Assembly (NCBI RefSeq): GCF_958298935.1
Contig: NC_084940.1
Location: 23,741,146 to 23,805,145, forward strand
Origin: Phragmites australis
Taxonomy: Eukaryota; Streptophyta; Magnoliopsida; Poales; Poaceae
DNA: 64,000 nucleotides
Direction: 5' to 3'
Each line of letters opens with the position of its first letter. The stretch's first letter is position 1. This document shows, piece by piece, positions 44,798 through 57,000 of the stretch. Position numbers and translations under genes: made by a program. The notes under the pieces are model-generated. The model was not told where the DNA came from, ran no database searches, and saw nothing but the letters and a program-made list of their open reading frames with translations.

Positions 44798-45770
44798 ATG
44801 GCTTCCAAAACCTCCACGAACACCGCATATCATTCCTTGTCTGGAAAGAAGTCCGACGCGAAGGCCATCGACACCTCTCCTAAGTAGCTTGATGAGATGA
44901 AGCTCCTAACGGATGTTTGGTCAATCTCAACAATGCAAGAATCGAAGCTCCAGGAACTTAAGGCCGAAAGAATTGTCCCTCCTCGTGAGATGGCCAACTG
45001 GAGGCTGGAGTTGGGTGAGGAATTCCCCTCCTATCAATTTGATCATGAGATTGTGGTGTTTGAGTCATTTTTCTGATGCAGTTTTAATGTTCCCCCTTCC
45101 AAGTTCCTTCGCAACATACTCGACTTCTACCAAATAAAGCTTCACCATCTGAACCCGAACTCGATTACCATGCTCAGTGTGTTTGTCCACCTATGCTAAG
45201 CATTCCTCGGTATCATGTTGAGCTTGAATTTGTTCCAGTACTTATATCATTTGAAGAGGAATACTGGGAACAAATGTGTCGGAGGATGTGGTTTCTAGCT
45301 GTGCAATGGAATGAAGAATTCCTATATCCCACTTTCGCTAAACTCCTCATTAGTCGAAGGTCGAGCCCTCTGAAATCATGGGATCATTTTTCCTAAGACT
45401 ATGTTGGAAATGATGATAGCTCACGGGATGCGGTTGGATGTAAGATTTATGTAGCATTTTTCTACTTCTGTTGCTTTAGTCAAGCTCTTTTGATTGACTT
45501 TGTCTTCTTTTTTTCTTTGTAGCCTTGTCCCTGCAAGACACTGCTGCTCAACTGAACAAGTTATTTGCTAAAGAGGTGCAGCCATGCTTCATTCAGCCCT
45601 ACTCCCTCATGAATCCTCGACCACTGGTGAGAATTTTCTTGATTGAAGAAGTAGTATTGATTATTACTTGTTCGACCTGACTCATCTTTTTGATTCTAAG
45701 TTCCAGTCTTCCACCATGAGGACAATATCCCCATGACCAGGGTCCATGTTCTCGATTACACCTACTCCTC
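44798..45770 (+). pseudogene. gypsy-associated Transposase_28-type gene, 5' exons
   Basis: ATG 44798 starts MASKTSTNTAYHSLSGKKS. After an early TAG it runs with MANWRLELGEEFPSYQFDHE, NVPPSKFLRNILDFYQIKL and HLNPNSITMLSVFVHLC. That order (E-E-F-P.., P-P-S-x-F-[LF]-R.., H-L-N-P-N-S-I..) is the PF04195 'putative gypsy type transposon' domain. Introns are visible: GTAAGA near 45440 to TTTGTAG near 45522, then SLQDTAAQLNKLFAKEVQPC, and GTGAGA near 45627 to TTCCAG near 45709. The gene is cut at 45770 by a solo LTR and resumes at 49189. Stops within exons show decay. Confidence 0.65.
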
Positions 45771-48700
45771 TACTACACCCTAATTTTTTCACCTTTAGAA
45801 ATTTCTTAAAATTTGCTAAAATTTAAAATGAGTTTAAATAATTTAAAAGAGAGAAATCCTATTTTATATGAAAGAATATATATTTGACATAGGATATAAA
45901 TGATTATTTTGCATTCATGCTGAATTAGGTAAATAGGATTTTATTTGGTTTTTGATGAAATTTATTTGAAGAGATTTTGCTTTGATTTTGAATTTGAAGC
46001 TTGGATTTGAATTTAGAAAGAAAAGAAAAAGAGTAAAACCTTTCTCGGGCTGTTTGTTTCTCCCGGCCCAGTTTCCTTCAGCCTCAGCCCGGCAGCCGGC
46101 CTCGGCCTTCTCTTCCGCCTGGGCCGTATCCTTCCTCCTTCGGCCCACTCGCCCATGCCGGCCCAGCCAACCGCACGAGCCCGCGCTCGCCCGTGGACAC
46201 GCCCCCGCCAACACCGCCTTCACCTGTGCCACCGCCACGTGGGACCCGCCGGTCAGGTCTGTCATCTCCGAGTCAAACTCTACCGTGGCACCGAGTCCAA
46301 ACAGGAAATCGACGCCGCCTTGGAGTCCTGCAGTGCCCCGCGACCCTCCGAGCCGCCTATATATGTGCCCGTCCCCTCCCCAAGTTTTCCCATCCGAAAA
46401 TCGCCGAGTTTCGAGCCCTTGTCGCCGAGATTGAAGCTCGCCGAGCCGCCATTGCTGCCGCGTCAACCGAGATCGCCGCCGCGCCGTTCCAGAGCCAATC
46501 AGCGCAACTCGAGCCCACCAATGTACGCGCCTGCCTCTGCTGAAGCTCTCCCCACCGTCGCCTTGGCCCCTGCGCCGCCGGAGAACCCTTCCCGACGAGA
46601 TCCCGAGGCCCTCCGTCGCCTCTTCCGTCGCCGCCCGCCTTCCCGTGCCGCCAAGCCTGCGGTAAGCTTCAAAACGGATTCCCTGCGCTCCCCCGATTCT
46701 ATTGCGCCGCTCATCATCACCGCTGGCGAGCTTTAGTCGATTCCAGCGAGAATCCCGGCCATGCCCTGCCGCTACCCCTCGGGCGCCGCCCTGTTCTTCC
46801 CCTTCGACCGCCCGATCTGTTCTGTGCCGTCGGATCTGTCCTCATCGGCCCAGATTAGATCGCATCCATACCTCTTCGGCTAACCAACCAGAGGCTACCA
46901 CGTGTCGCTACTTAATCCAGTCAGCAGCCATGCTGTGTCATCCAGCCACCTCAGCTGCCACCTAGCCCTCTCTGCTGTTGTGTCGTCCCTGTCACCATGC
47001 CACGTCAGCCAAAGCAGCCCAGTTAGTATTTCAAGCTTTTTCAGTATAAAAATAAATATGATAATTCCTTTAATTGGTAATTTTGCAATTTAGCCCCTAG
47101 ACTTTTCTAAAATAACAAAAGAGCCCTATCTTTTTATAGTTAAGTCCCTATACTTTTTCATAATTACATTTAGGTCCCTCTATTTTTACAAAAAGGTCCC
47201 TGAACTTTTTGTTTAATTCAAAATAAGCCCTTTTCTTTTCCAGATTTAACCCTAGACTTGTTTTAGCCCTAACTTTTTCATCGTAACTCCGATTTAAGCA
47301 ATTCTTGTGCCGATGGATTCATTTTTCAGTGCTCTTTCTTTCTAATCAGTTTTATCTCGTTGTTCTTTTGTTTTGTGCTCTGTTCTTAGTGTATCTTGTT
47401 TGTCTGTTTGCCGGTTATTGTGCGATTAGCCGACAACGTCCCGGATCAATTTGAGGAACATGAAGACCAGGAACAAGAATACACTGAGCAGCAGCAAGGA
47501 GAAGGCAAGTGTCCTTGATCATATTGAACCTATGTTTTTAAATGCTTTGTTTTACAAAATTGCATGCAATGTCTGTCAACATGATGGGTAGTCACCTATG
47601 TTAGGGTTTCCCCTAGATTTTCCCTTATCATCTCTTGGAACCTAGATGGTTTATGGTTAGGTGTGTTTTATGGGTAGATTGCTTAGCCATGCTTTTGGGA
47701 TGTTGAGAAGTGTCATGATCTTGACTAATGAACATATACAACATTGATGGTTAATTTGTTAATGGTCTAGTAACATGGAACCTTAGGCCTTGAGCAAAGT
47801 AGTTTTGATGGTTGCCATGGTTATGATGTTTTTTTTATCGAAAACGCAGGAGAGCTGCGCTTCATTAAATTAAGAAGAAAGATGGGACAAGAACCCAGTT
47901 ACAACACGGACACACACAAACACACCACACGCCCACACACGCACACACCTCACCACTGCTAGATTACATTCGCGCCTTTTACAAACTAGAAAAATGACCT
48001 AATGTTATAAAACTCATGATCCAGGCAGATGGGCAGTCAAGAAGGAGATCCCTCGAGCCCCTGCCAAAGACCATAATTGACGCTCTTCCCCTGCTAGAAC
48101 TAAAGCCTGAGACATGCTAGGGGATATTCCATCAAACACACAACGATTCCTATGTTTGCTTTAGTGTTTGCTCAAGTAACCTAAGTAAGGACCGGTTCAT
48201 GGAGCGACAACCCAAAAAGTAACGTACCAACCACGAGGCTGATATGGGTAAGGCGTGGCATACTGATTAGAGTATGTCCATTGTGCATTGGGTCAGCACA
48301 AAAGGGGGCTTCTGGGTAGGAGCTTTGCTTGCATAAAGACTGGCGGTGAAACCTAGTGGGCAGACACATACTGGATTAGTCTCTGGTTAGTGGAAAGTGT
48401 CATACAGTGATTCTTGGCGGCACACCACTGGCATGTGTTAAGTGTCTTGCAAACACGGCAACATGGAATTTACTGACTCGTGGGGAAAGCTGGACAACCT
48501 CTGCAGAGTGTAAAACTGTTATAACAGCTGTGCTCACGGACATAAGAGACTTGGATCCTCACATGATTAGAGGGTGGATGGTTTTGGTTCTGGTACGGGG
48601 AGTGCCAGATGGTATGGTTTTGGTCATAGTACAGGGAGTACTAGATGGTTGTGGTATGCAGGGTGGGGAACCTTGTATGCTAGATGATGGATTGTTTGGG

Positions 48701-49183
48701 TTACATTCATTTAATACCTGATTAATGCTTTTGAGTCCAAATGTGTTTTCATTACTCGCATTTACGCAAATATTACCATGTGTTAGCCTATTCTTGATAT
48801 AAGCCTGCATGTCATTATTTTCCCACACATGCTGAGTACTTTATGTGCTCACCCTTGCTTTCTCCTACGAAAAAGTATGCTGCTCAGTGGAAGACTTTGA
48901 GGATTTCCAAGACGATGACCTGGTGTTCTAAGGAGTGTGTCTTCCAGTCAGTGCCTGTGGAGTGTTGGTCGCCAATGTTTTCGTCCCGCTGTCATCGTTT
49001 AGATGCTGTCGTTTAGGTTAATTTTGAGGTTGTTTAGGTGAAGTCTTTTATTTGTAAGAAGTGAACGTTTATTTAATTAAAGTATTGCTTTTGCTACTTC
49101 ACCTATGACATCCTTATGTGTGTTAAACTTCTTTGGCACACATAAGCTGCACTTGGTTTTGTCCGTTAAAACCGGGTGTGACA
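45771..49183 (+). mobile_element. solo LTR, TGTAACACCC family, 3.4 kb (TSD TCCTC)
   Basis: It starts TACTACACCCTAATTTTTTC and ends AAAACCGGGTGTGACA. TCCTC flanks it at 45766-45770 and 49184-49188. It has TATATAT at 46358, GC-rich DNA, 'tagcccctagactttt', GGCAAGTGTCCTTGATCA and the shared 3' blocks. There is no gag or pol, so it is a solo LTR. A 320 bp LINE tail is inserted at 47832-48151. The proline/arginine-rich ORFs (45982-46736) sit where the other copies have unrelated frames, so I do not call genes there. Confidence 0.88.
47832..48151 (-). mobile_element. 5'-truncated LINE 3' end in the solo LTR
   Basis: The insert begins with a T run and 'atcgaaaacgcaggagagc' on the plus strand, so the A tail is on the minus strand. 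It is absent from the matching place in the LTRs at 54013 and 61647. ATGTTT flanks it (47826-47831 and 48152-48157). It includes a GT/CA-rich stretch (47905-47950). Confidence 0.65.
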
Positions 49184-49188
49184 TCCTC

Positions 49189-50611
49189 TGGCGGCAAGGA
49201 TAAGCATGGCCCTCATCTTGCAACCAGCGCTGTTGCAAAAGTGGATAAGGCCAAGGGGAAAATTATGGCCAATCGAGAAGCTAAAGGGTCTCCACAATCC
49301 AGGAGATCATCTTCGCCATCTAACCTGACTCCCTCAAGCACCCACGGAGAAGAAGTCAACTGGTATGAAAATCAAGTCTTCAGGTGATCACCTATTTATC
49401 TGCTACCTTGGTTATCAAGTACATATCAATTAACGCTTGGTTTGTATGGGTGGCCTTTCTTATAGGAGATAGCCAGAGCACCTGCTTGATCACCTCCTCA
49501 ACCAACACTCCCGATGACTCGGTAAGAGAGGTAACTCGTATCAAGTTACCATCCCTTGTACTGGTCATTTTTTTGAGGATTTGCTCGATAAGTCTAGAAT
49601 GATGATGAGTCATTGTGAGTGGATTTTTTTTACAGGAAATGGGTTCCTTGGCTTCATTTGACCCCCAAGTCATCTCTTCGACACAATTGATCCAAGCTAT
49701 CGGTAAGATGAAGAAGATACAATCAAGAGGAAGAAGTCAAACGTCCTTTCGAGCATTCAGATCACCAAAAGGTTTGACTTGTGCATTTGTCTTGACTCAC
49801 ATCTTTCCTTTCTACTCATGAACATGTCGACTGCAGGTTGCCATGTACGAAGGAATTGAAGGAGCACATGACAAGCGATTTTGGCCAAACAGCTAGTTCC
49901 AGCTTCCTCTATTATGTCGTCTTCACCTTCTCGAGCAAGTCAACCTCCCGCGGATGCACCTAAACCAAGATCAAAGATCAACGGTGTCAAGGCCCTGGTG
50001 ACGACACCAACTATTAATCATTGGGTGGCGATAGAAGCTCATATCAAGGCTGCAAGCTCCCAGATAGCAGTCGCCAAAGCTCATTATTCAGCGATCAACC
50101 ACTCTAGCTACCAGAAGGCCCTTGAGGAGAAGGATGTTCTGTTGGCCACTTGCCAAGAAAGGATTTATGCTCAGTTTACCCACATATCATTAGTATATGA
50201 TTCGAACATCGAACAATCAATGATGAATTATTCTTGTTTGCTTTTCCAGATCTCGAAGCTAGCTTGAGGAATAGAAACACTATTCTTGATGATGCGATGA
50301 AAGTTATCACGAAGAAGGATAAATATCTAGAAGACTGATTGGAACATTGTGGTTATAGCGCTTCAAAAGATGAAGGATCAAACCTCGATTGCATGAACCA
50401 GTAGGCTTCCATCAGTGCCAAAACTATGCTTGGTCTCCTCAAGAGCTATAACCCCAACCTCGACATATCGGTGGTGACAGAGGGGTACGAGTGCTATGCA
50501 GAGGAGGCATCAAATATTATTCAAAGCTTCGGACTTCTGATCCCTGCCTTCATTGAGTCTTTAGCGCTTACGCTGCCTAATGGCGAGAGCGAGGGCAGTC
50601 CTTCTAACTAA
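49189..50611 (+). pseudogene. Transposase_28-type gene, 3' exons
   Basis: After the LTR the gene continues with SGGKDKHGPHLATSAVAKVD and a Ser/Lys-rich linker. Probable introns follow (TTTTACAG near 49635; CTGCAG near 49836). Then come helical exons (KINGVKALVTTPTINHWVAI; HYSAINHSSYQKALEEKDVLL) and the C-terminal domain (GLLKSYNPNLDISVVTEGYE, then CYAEEASNIIQSFGLLIPAF) ending at 50609-50611. The position relative to gypsy repeats parallels the antisense ORF at 1750-2300. Confidence 0.55.
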
Positions 50612-50678
50612 TTTCTTGTTAGTTTTTGACTCAAAACATTTGAAACTTGCCATGTGATAGGGAGTTGTCTATAATAGT

Positions 50679-51889
50679 TGTCGGTGGATGAACACCGCAA
50701 GTGGGGATCCTGAGGGACCCCCTTTGAGATTCAGCCGGGGAGCTGATTCTGGATCTACCTCGCACGTGAATTTAATGCGAATGTATGAGATCTAGGCGGG
50801 ACGGATGATCGTCGGCTAGTAGGAGTAAATGCACAAAGGATTTTAGACAGGTTCGGGCCGCACGGAGCATAATACCCAACTCCTGTGTGTCTGATGTGCT
50901 ATTAATGCTCTGGATCTCTGTGTTACAAGGTTTTTGTCTAAGTCTTGAGCTTCGGTCTTCAAGTGCCGATCTCTCTGCCTGTCGAAGCTTGTTCTCTAAA
51001 ACCTCCAACCTCTCTCTTCTATGAAGTGCTCCCCCCTTTTATCCTACCGGAGGGAGGCTTGGCGTGCCCAAATCGGGGGCACAAGTTCCCGTACGCCATA
51101 AATGGAAAGCAACCATTATGGATCTATAGTTTGATGTTAGAGGGGTTGAAAATGCGCCCTTCGGCCGGTCCCGTCGCCCATTACGCCCAACTTTAGCAGG
51201 TGCAGGGGGGACCCACCAGCCAGCCGCTGAACATCCCCGCACGCCTATCCAGTTAGAGCAGACCTGACACGGTCTGACGTGGCCGGGTGGCAGCGATATG
51301 CCTCGAGCCCAGCGACGATATCTTCAAGCCGTTTCCTTTATGAACCCCGCAGGGTGACGTGTGATGGGACCCATCACATTAAATGTCCCCACGCCTCCTG
51401 CCAGGTGGTGCCAGGGATTGACGTACTTAGTACGACAGGCGTGGGGGGGGAGGGTTGGAAGTGACAGGCTATGCTCCCTCTTAAATGCAGCATCGAGCCT
51501 CCCACCGATTGACACCTCACCGTGGAGCCCTTGTAGGGTCTACCGGCAAGGGGCTTCTCGGGTCCTCGGGGAACTCTGGGTACTCGGGGACCAACTGTTC
51601 ATGGCCCCGAGCACCCTCCCGGAACTGGCTCTTCTCGGTTCCTCGGGGAACTCTGGGTACTCGGGGGGCAACTGTTCATGGCCCCGAGCACCCCTCCCGG
51701 AACTGCCTCTTCTTGGGTCCTCAGGGAACTATGGGTGCTCAGGGACCAACTGTTCATGGCCCCGAGTGCCCCTCCCGAAACTGGCTCTTCTCGGCCCTCG
51801 GGGAGGTGGTCCCCGAGGGATGGTGCCACATGGTATTCTGCTGTCCTGGCCTCGGGACTCGGGGACCCCTGGTTCCCATGTCACCGACA
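50679..51889 (-). mobile_element. gypsy solo LTR, minus strand (TSD ATAGT)
   Basis: On the plus strand it runs TGTCGGTGGATGAACACC to CCCATGTCACCGACA (1211 bp). ATAGT flanks it (50674-50678 and 51890-51894). It is the inverse of the LTRs at 2309 and 7648. Three to four hairpin repeats lie at 51545-51800, and GATAAAAG (minus) near 51036-51043 is the TATA box. Confidence 0.92.
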
Positions 51890-51894
51890 ATAGT

Positions 51895-52399
51895 ACTGCT
51901 ATTTTGCTTATCTAGCATGCTATTGCCTACTATTTCCTTATCGATGAAGTAGAGTTAGAATAAGTAGATGCAATACTAATTAGTACATATAACAACCATC
52001 CTCGAAACTAGTTGACTGCATATCCGTTGATACCTGAAAGCTCAACTAGACACATTATTAAATACATCGGTCCTTGAGTCAGCACTAGAAATAGCCGAAA
52101 GGGTAAGAGAAAAACACTAGTGCAAAGCTAGAAAGAAGATATAACATGATGATTTTTGAAACTTTCACCAACTTGCGTATTTAACCAGCACATGAAGATG
52201 AACTCGATAGAGAAACATATACATGACTGACTAGAACTTTAGAACCTTATGGGTAGTTAGGCGTGAGATGTCTGGCAATCTCTAATACTGTTATGCCTTA
52301 TGAGGTGTAATTGTGCATCATTGACCCAACACAACCTCTATTGGTTCTATCCACTGTAGTTGACGCATAACTAGATAAACTTTTGCAAAAAAAATACCT
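51895..52399. other. noncoding continuation of the gypsy host element
   Basis: The sequence resumes after the solo LTR. I see no motif or repeat in these 500 bp. Confidence 0.3.
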
Positions 52400-52870
52400 A
52401 TTTATGAAATATGGTATTACTATGTAGCCCCCCGACTCTCTAGTTGAGAAGAAGATTTCCCGATCAGAGAGTAAGAAAGAACATACCTGTACCATCGAAA
52501 ATATGTGATGTAGCTCTTGACTCTCTGCTCAATAACTAGATCAACCTGAGAATAAAGCCATAGCATTGAAAGTATGCGATGAAGCCCCTAACTCTCCGCT
52601 CGATGTGATAATCAAGACATGGAGTAGAGTTGTAGAATCAAAAGAATACCCGATGTGGCGCCTAACTCTTCACTCAATGACTGGATCGAATAAAATCTAG
52701 AGCATAAGCACTGACATTATGTGATGTAGCCCCTGGCTCCCTGGTTGATGAGATAACAAAAATAGAAAGTAGAGGACAAGCATAAACAATGTACGATGTA
52801 GCCCCCAACTCTCTACTCGATGACTGGATCGAGTGGAGAGTAGAGCATAAGCATCGACTCACTACCCTCG
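52400..52870. repeat. ~75-125 bp imperfect tandem repeats
   Basis: The block GATGTAGCCCC.ACTCTC, CTCGATGACTGGATCGA, 'gagtagagcataagcat' recurs about five times (near 52424, 52510, 52590, 52655, 52730 and 52795) with uneven spacing. Similar repeat-rich 3' UTRs flank gypsy antisense genes, as at 160-1560. Confidence 0.65.
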
Positions 52871-53275
52871 ACCATATGCTCAAAGATGTAAACCTACGAG
52901 CATGTGGCTGCACTTATGTTAAAGCCATCAAATGAATTCAAACAGTCAGGTAGGTGAACGTTAAAAATCCACTCCCATTTGTGCTCGTTTTTACCGCAAC
53001 CATTGATTTTTGACATTCCATAAAGACGTAGCATCCTACCGCAGAGGGATTGGATGTGCCATAATTTCCTAGTTACACCTTAGCTTCTGCCTGACGCGCA
53101 ACTGAGGTGACCTCAAAATTGTAACCAGCGTTATCGGATCTTGACGATTCTGTTTCCATAGTTTGAACCATTCCCTTGACAATAAATATGGGGGACCCAA
53201 GGCCGTCTATTTTTCACTCAGTCTCCTCCCATCTTCCTTGTGCATTGCTCAGTAGTGCCTATAGATCCTGAGACT
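52871..53275. other. noncoding
   Basis: No ORF or repeat is supported. 'aataaatatgggggacccaagg' near 53180 may be a promoter-like AT box before the next frame. Confidence 0.25.
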
Positions 53276-53729
53276 ATGACCTCCACTCCACCGCCATCTC
53301 CCAAGCAATGCTGGGAAAATGAAGAAGTAGAAACTCTCTCCCCAAAGCCTCTCACCATGGTTCAGTTGGGAGTCATCATCATCTCCTCCAATGAGGAGTC
53401 GAATGAGGAGCACAGGAAAAGGTGCAAAAAGTCCATCGGAGGTTGTTGACCCTTCACTTAGCACTTCCAGCGCTTCCTCGACACCGATGCTACGGAGCAA
53501 GCAGCGCAAGAGTAGGCAATGTAGGATGAGCAAGAGGAGGATGGAGGAGGTGACGATCTCGACGAGATCATCAACCAAGTCACCGACGAGGTCTTTAGCA
53601 ATGGAGCCCCTGAATCTCTGGTGGTGAAGAGAGCACGGTCGTCTTCTTTGTTGACAACCGTCATATCATCTCTGCATCCTACGAAGGGTCCTTCGGTGCT
53701 AGTCAGCAACTCCAGCATGGGTAGGGATT
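53276..53729 (+). pseudogene. unrecognised acidic retroelement ORF fragment
   Basis: ATG 53276 begins MTSTPPPSPKQCWENEEVE. After a stop at 53447 an acidic stretch follows in another frame (EQEEDGGGDDLDEIINQVTD, then EVFSNGAPESLVVKRARSS). The set-up (repeats, AT-rich block, ATG) mirrors the start of the gene at 44798, so it may be the first exon of another gypsy-associated gene. No domain is recognised. Confidence 0.35.
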
Positions 53730-53732
53730 AAT

Positions 53733-53987
53733 GAGCTCATGGCTCATTCGGATTCGATCAGTACCGCCAAAAATCTTCAAATCATACAAGGTCCAATTAC
53801 AAGAGCATGTGCACGACAATTAGACCACTAGGTGAACTCATTTCTCGTTGTTCATGCTTCCTTGGATGGATTCCTACTAAATTCTTGTGATGTTTTATTG
53901 CTTAGAAACATGGGAGAAGTACCACAACCTTACTCGGATGTCCCCCCTCGAAGGCCAAGTCTACTCAGACTCGAGGCTGAGCTCTAG
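53733..53987 (+). pseudogene. chromovirus polyprotein C-terminus (in LTR or end of an upstream copy)
   Basis: The frame reads ELMAHSDSISTAKNLQIIQG, PITRACARQLDH, a TAG (53829-53831), VNSFLVVHASLDGFLLNSCD and VLLLRNMGEVPQP, then a stop at 53985. The 'GP[IM]TR.RA..L...V' block followed by 'LLRN.GE' is the conserved tail of plant chromovirus-type polyproteins. It is followed after the insert by 'ataactctctcatacgaagtccgttttaggc'. Confidence 0.55.
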
Positions 53988-54012
53988 TCGTGGTCGTGGT
54001 CGAAGTCGTAGT

Positions 54013-57000
54013 TGTAACACCCTAGTTTTTCAACTTTTTGGAAATAGTAATAAATATTCTTTTCCTTAGAATAGGGTGTTTTTCTTTGCCTTAAGATTTT
54101 AGGAGAAAGAAATTATTTTCTAAAAGTTAGAATTTTGAATCTAGGCTATATTATAATTTGTCGCATTCATGCTGAGTTTAGCTGCATTAGAGTTTTTATT
54201 GTGTGGAAGAACATACTTTTGAAAAACCCCAAGCGCGTTGTTCGAAATTAAAAAGAAAATAAAAAGAAGAAACAAAAAAATAGGGATTTGAAAAAGATTT
54301 TATTAAAGGAAAATCCTTTTTCTCTCTCTGGGCCGAAACTTCTTCTTCCCGGCCTTTTCCCTTCTCCCCGCCCGGGCCGACCTGCTTCCTCCTTCCCTCA
54401 CCTCCTGCCTCCCCACCTGGGCCGGTCGAAGGCCACGGCCCAGCAACGCCGAGCCGCTCCTCCCAGTGGCGCCCGGCCGAAAGCTGTTTTCTCCTCGCAG
54501 ACGCCGCCAGGTGGGCCCTGCGCTTTCTTCCTTCTCCCGCCCGCGCTGGACTCCGCCCGAGTCCGAGTCAAAGCCGACGCCGTTCGCCAATCTCCCGCGT
54601 CCGTATCCCAACCGAAGCAAGCCAAACTCGATCCGCACGATCCTATCCCTTCTCCCCGCTATATGAAGCCCGGAGCCCCCTCAGTTTTTCCCATCTAACA
54701 CTTGCGCCAGCTCTAGCCTCTCCGCCGCCACCATAGCCGAGCCACCCCAAGCTTCGCCGTCACTGTTCCGACGCCTGTTTGCCATAGCTGAGCCACGCTT
54801 GAGCATCTTCATCAACTACCGCGCCCGCTGCATTCTTCACCATCGAGTTTTGGCCACCGGAGCTCTCTCCCCGACGTCGCCCGAGTCTCGCTGACGTCTA
54901 CCCCGCCACCGCATGTCACCCGAGCCGCGCCGTCCTCGGTACGTGTCTAAAACAGAATCCCTGTGCTCCCTTCTCTCTCCACCGCCGCTCGCTGTCGTCC
55001 CCCGTAGCCGGCGACGTGGTCCGCCGCCCCTCCGGCGAGAACGCCACCGTGCCCATGCCTACCGCCGCCGCCTCTCTTCTCTGAGTCAGCCGGCCAAAGT
55101 TACTTCCAGCCTCAGCCGCCCGATCCAAAATAGATGGCCTAGATTAGATACAGAATAACTCTTCACCGAGCCAACCCCGAGGCAACACGTGGCATGTGTA
55201 AACCCAGTCATCAAAGCTGGCCACATCATCGCTTGCATAAGCCAGCCACCTCATCAATTTAGCCGACGTGGCAGTGACACGTTAGCACACCTTTTCCAGT
55301 CAAATTTTCCTATTTGATTTAATTCAGGAGTAAGGACAGTTTTGCAAATAAGCCCCTGGACTTTCCTATATTTAAATAAAAGCCCTTGTAATTATGCAGA
55401 TTAGTCCCTGAACTTTTTCTTAATTACAAATAGGTCCCTCAATTTTTGCAAAAAGGCCCCTAACCTCTCTGTTTTTTTAAACTAAGCCCTTTTTATTTTC
55501 AGATGTAACCCTAATCGTATTTATAGCATAACTTTCTCGTTTTAGCTCCGATTTAGATAATTTTCGCGCTCACATGTTCGTGGTGACGTGTACTATCTTG
55601 TAGTACCTTTTTCATAGATGTTAGATATTGTGTGGTGTACTGTTCTTATTTGGTTTTGTTGTATGTTTTTCTGGTGCGTGTCGGAAGCAGACGAAGAGCA
55701 GTTCGAGAACCTTCAGGACCAAGTTTTTGAAGAGTCTGAGCAGCAAGTTGGGAGAGGCAAGTGTCCTTGAACGTTTTGATCCCAGTTTGTTTAAAATGTG
55801 TTCTTTTCAAACGTGCATGCTGTTAATCCTGAATCCTATGTATTTATAGTACCCTGTTCCATATAATTCCTTATCGCCATGTTGATAGTAGAGGATATGA
55901 TGGGTAGTCATGGTTAGCTTCGCACAAGGGGATTGAAGGGTTAAGGGTTAAACATGATTAACTAATTAATGCAATTATGAGTCGGGAATGTTAATGATGG
56001 CAATAGAAACATGGAACCTTAGGCCTTGAGCAAAGTTGGGTCAGTGATGATGAAGTTATGATGTTGGTTTAGTCTTTGCTCAAGTAACCTAAGTAAGGAC
56101 CGGTTCGTGGAGCGACAACCCAAGAAAAATCGTACCAACCACGTGACCTGGTATGGGACAGGCCTAGCCTATTAATTAGTAGATTCCAGTTTTTGTGGGA
56201 GCCCAACAGAAGGGTGGATGTGTGGGGACGGCAAAGGCCAGAACCATTCGGTTAGTCGCATGAGATGTGTAGTGGAAGGGGAGGGTGAAAACTTCCTGGA
56301 GCTACAAGGCGCAAAAGGGGGCTTCTGGGTGGTGTGAATGCCACTTTGACGGCGGTGAAACCTAGCGGGCATGCACATACTGGATGAAACTTTGTAACGG
56401 CTTTGTAGTGACTTTCCGGGCGACACACCACTGGAGTGTGTTAAGTGTTTTGCGGACATGGCAACAAGGAAAATCACGATTTGTGGAGAAAGCTGGACAA
56501 CCTCTGCAGAGTGTAAAACTGTTATAACAGCCGTGCTCACGGTTATGAGAGACTTGGATCCTCACATGATTAGCCAAAAGGGTTTGGGTGGTTTTGGTCT
56601 GTTGGGAGCCTGATGTGGGAATTCAGGTGGAGGGAAAAATTGTGGAGATGGTTCTAGGAGTTGGAGACCTAATGATGATTCACCTAGATAAGTAGGATGC
56701 TTTCATAAAACTTCGTTAGTACAGTTGGCTTTTATGCAAAACTATAACTGTTATGGCATGTTCCTTGTTTAAGCTTGCATAGCATTTTATCTTCCCACAC
56801 TTGCAGAGTACTAGTGTACTCACACTTGTTGTTTTTACCCCAAATGCCGTTCAAGCGCTGCTCAGACATTGAAGGAGATCCAGATTTCTTCGATGATGAA
56901 GAGGAAGACTGCTAGGCTGGCGTTTCCCCTGGTCAAATGCATGTGGAAGTTGGAGTTTCGCGGAGTATCGCTGTGTGATTTTTGTTTAAGACTTTTTGGT

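Noticed and set aside
45915..46736. GC-rich ORFs of 116-193 codons that resemble a plant gene first exon
   Set aside because: They lie inside a solo LTR with TSD TCCTC, and the other LTR copies have unrelated frames at this place.
54288..55158. Proline/arginine-rich ORFs in the reference long LTR
   Set aside because: Compositional; inside a solo LTR.
56172..56577. 122-codon minus-strand ORF, with similar ORFs at 29362 and 62388
   Set aside because: Recurs because the LTR family recurs; no conserved protein family, and stops differ between copies.
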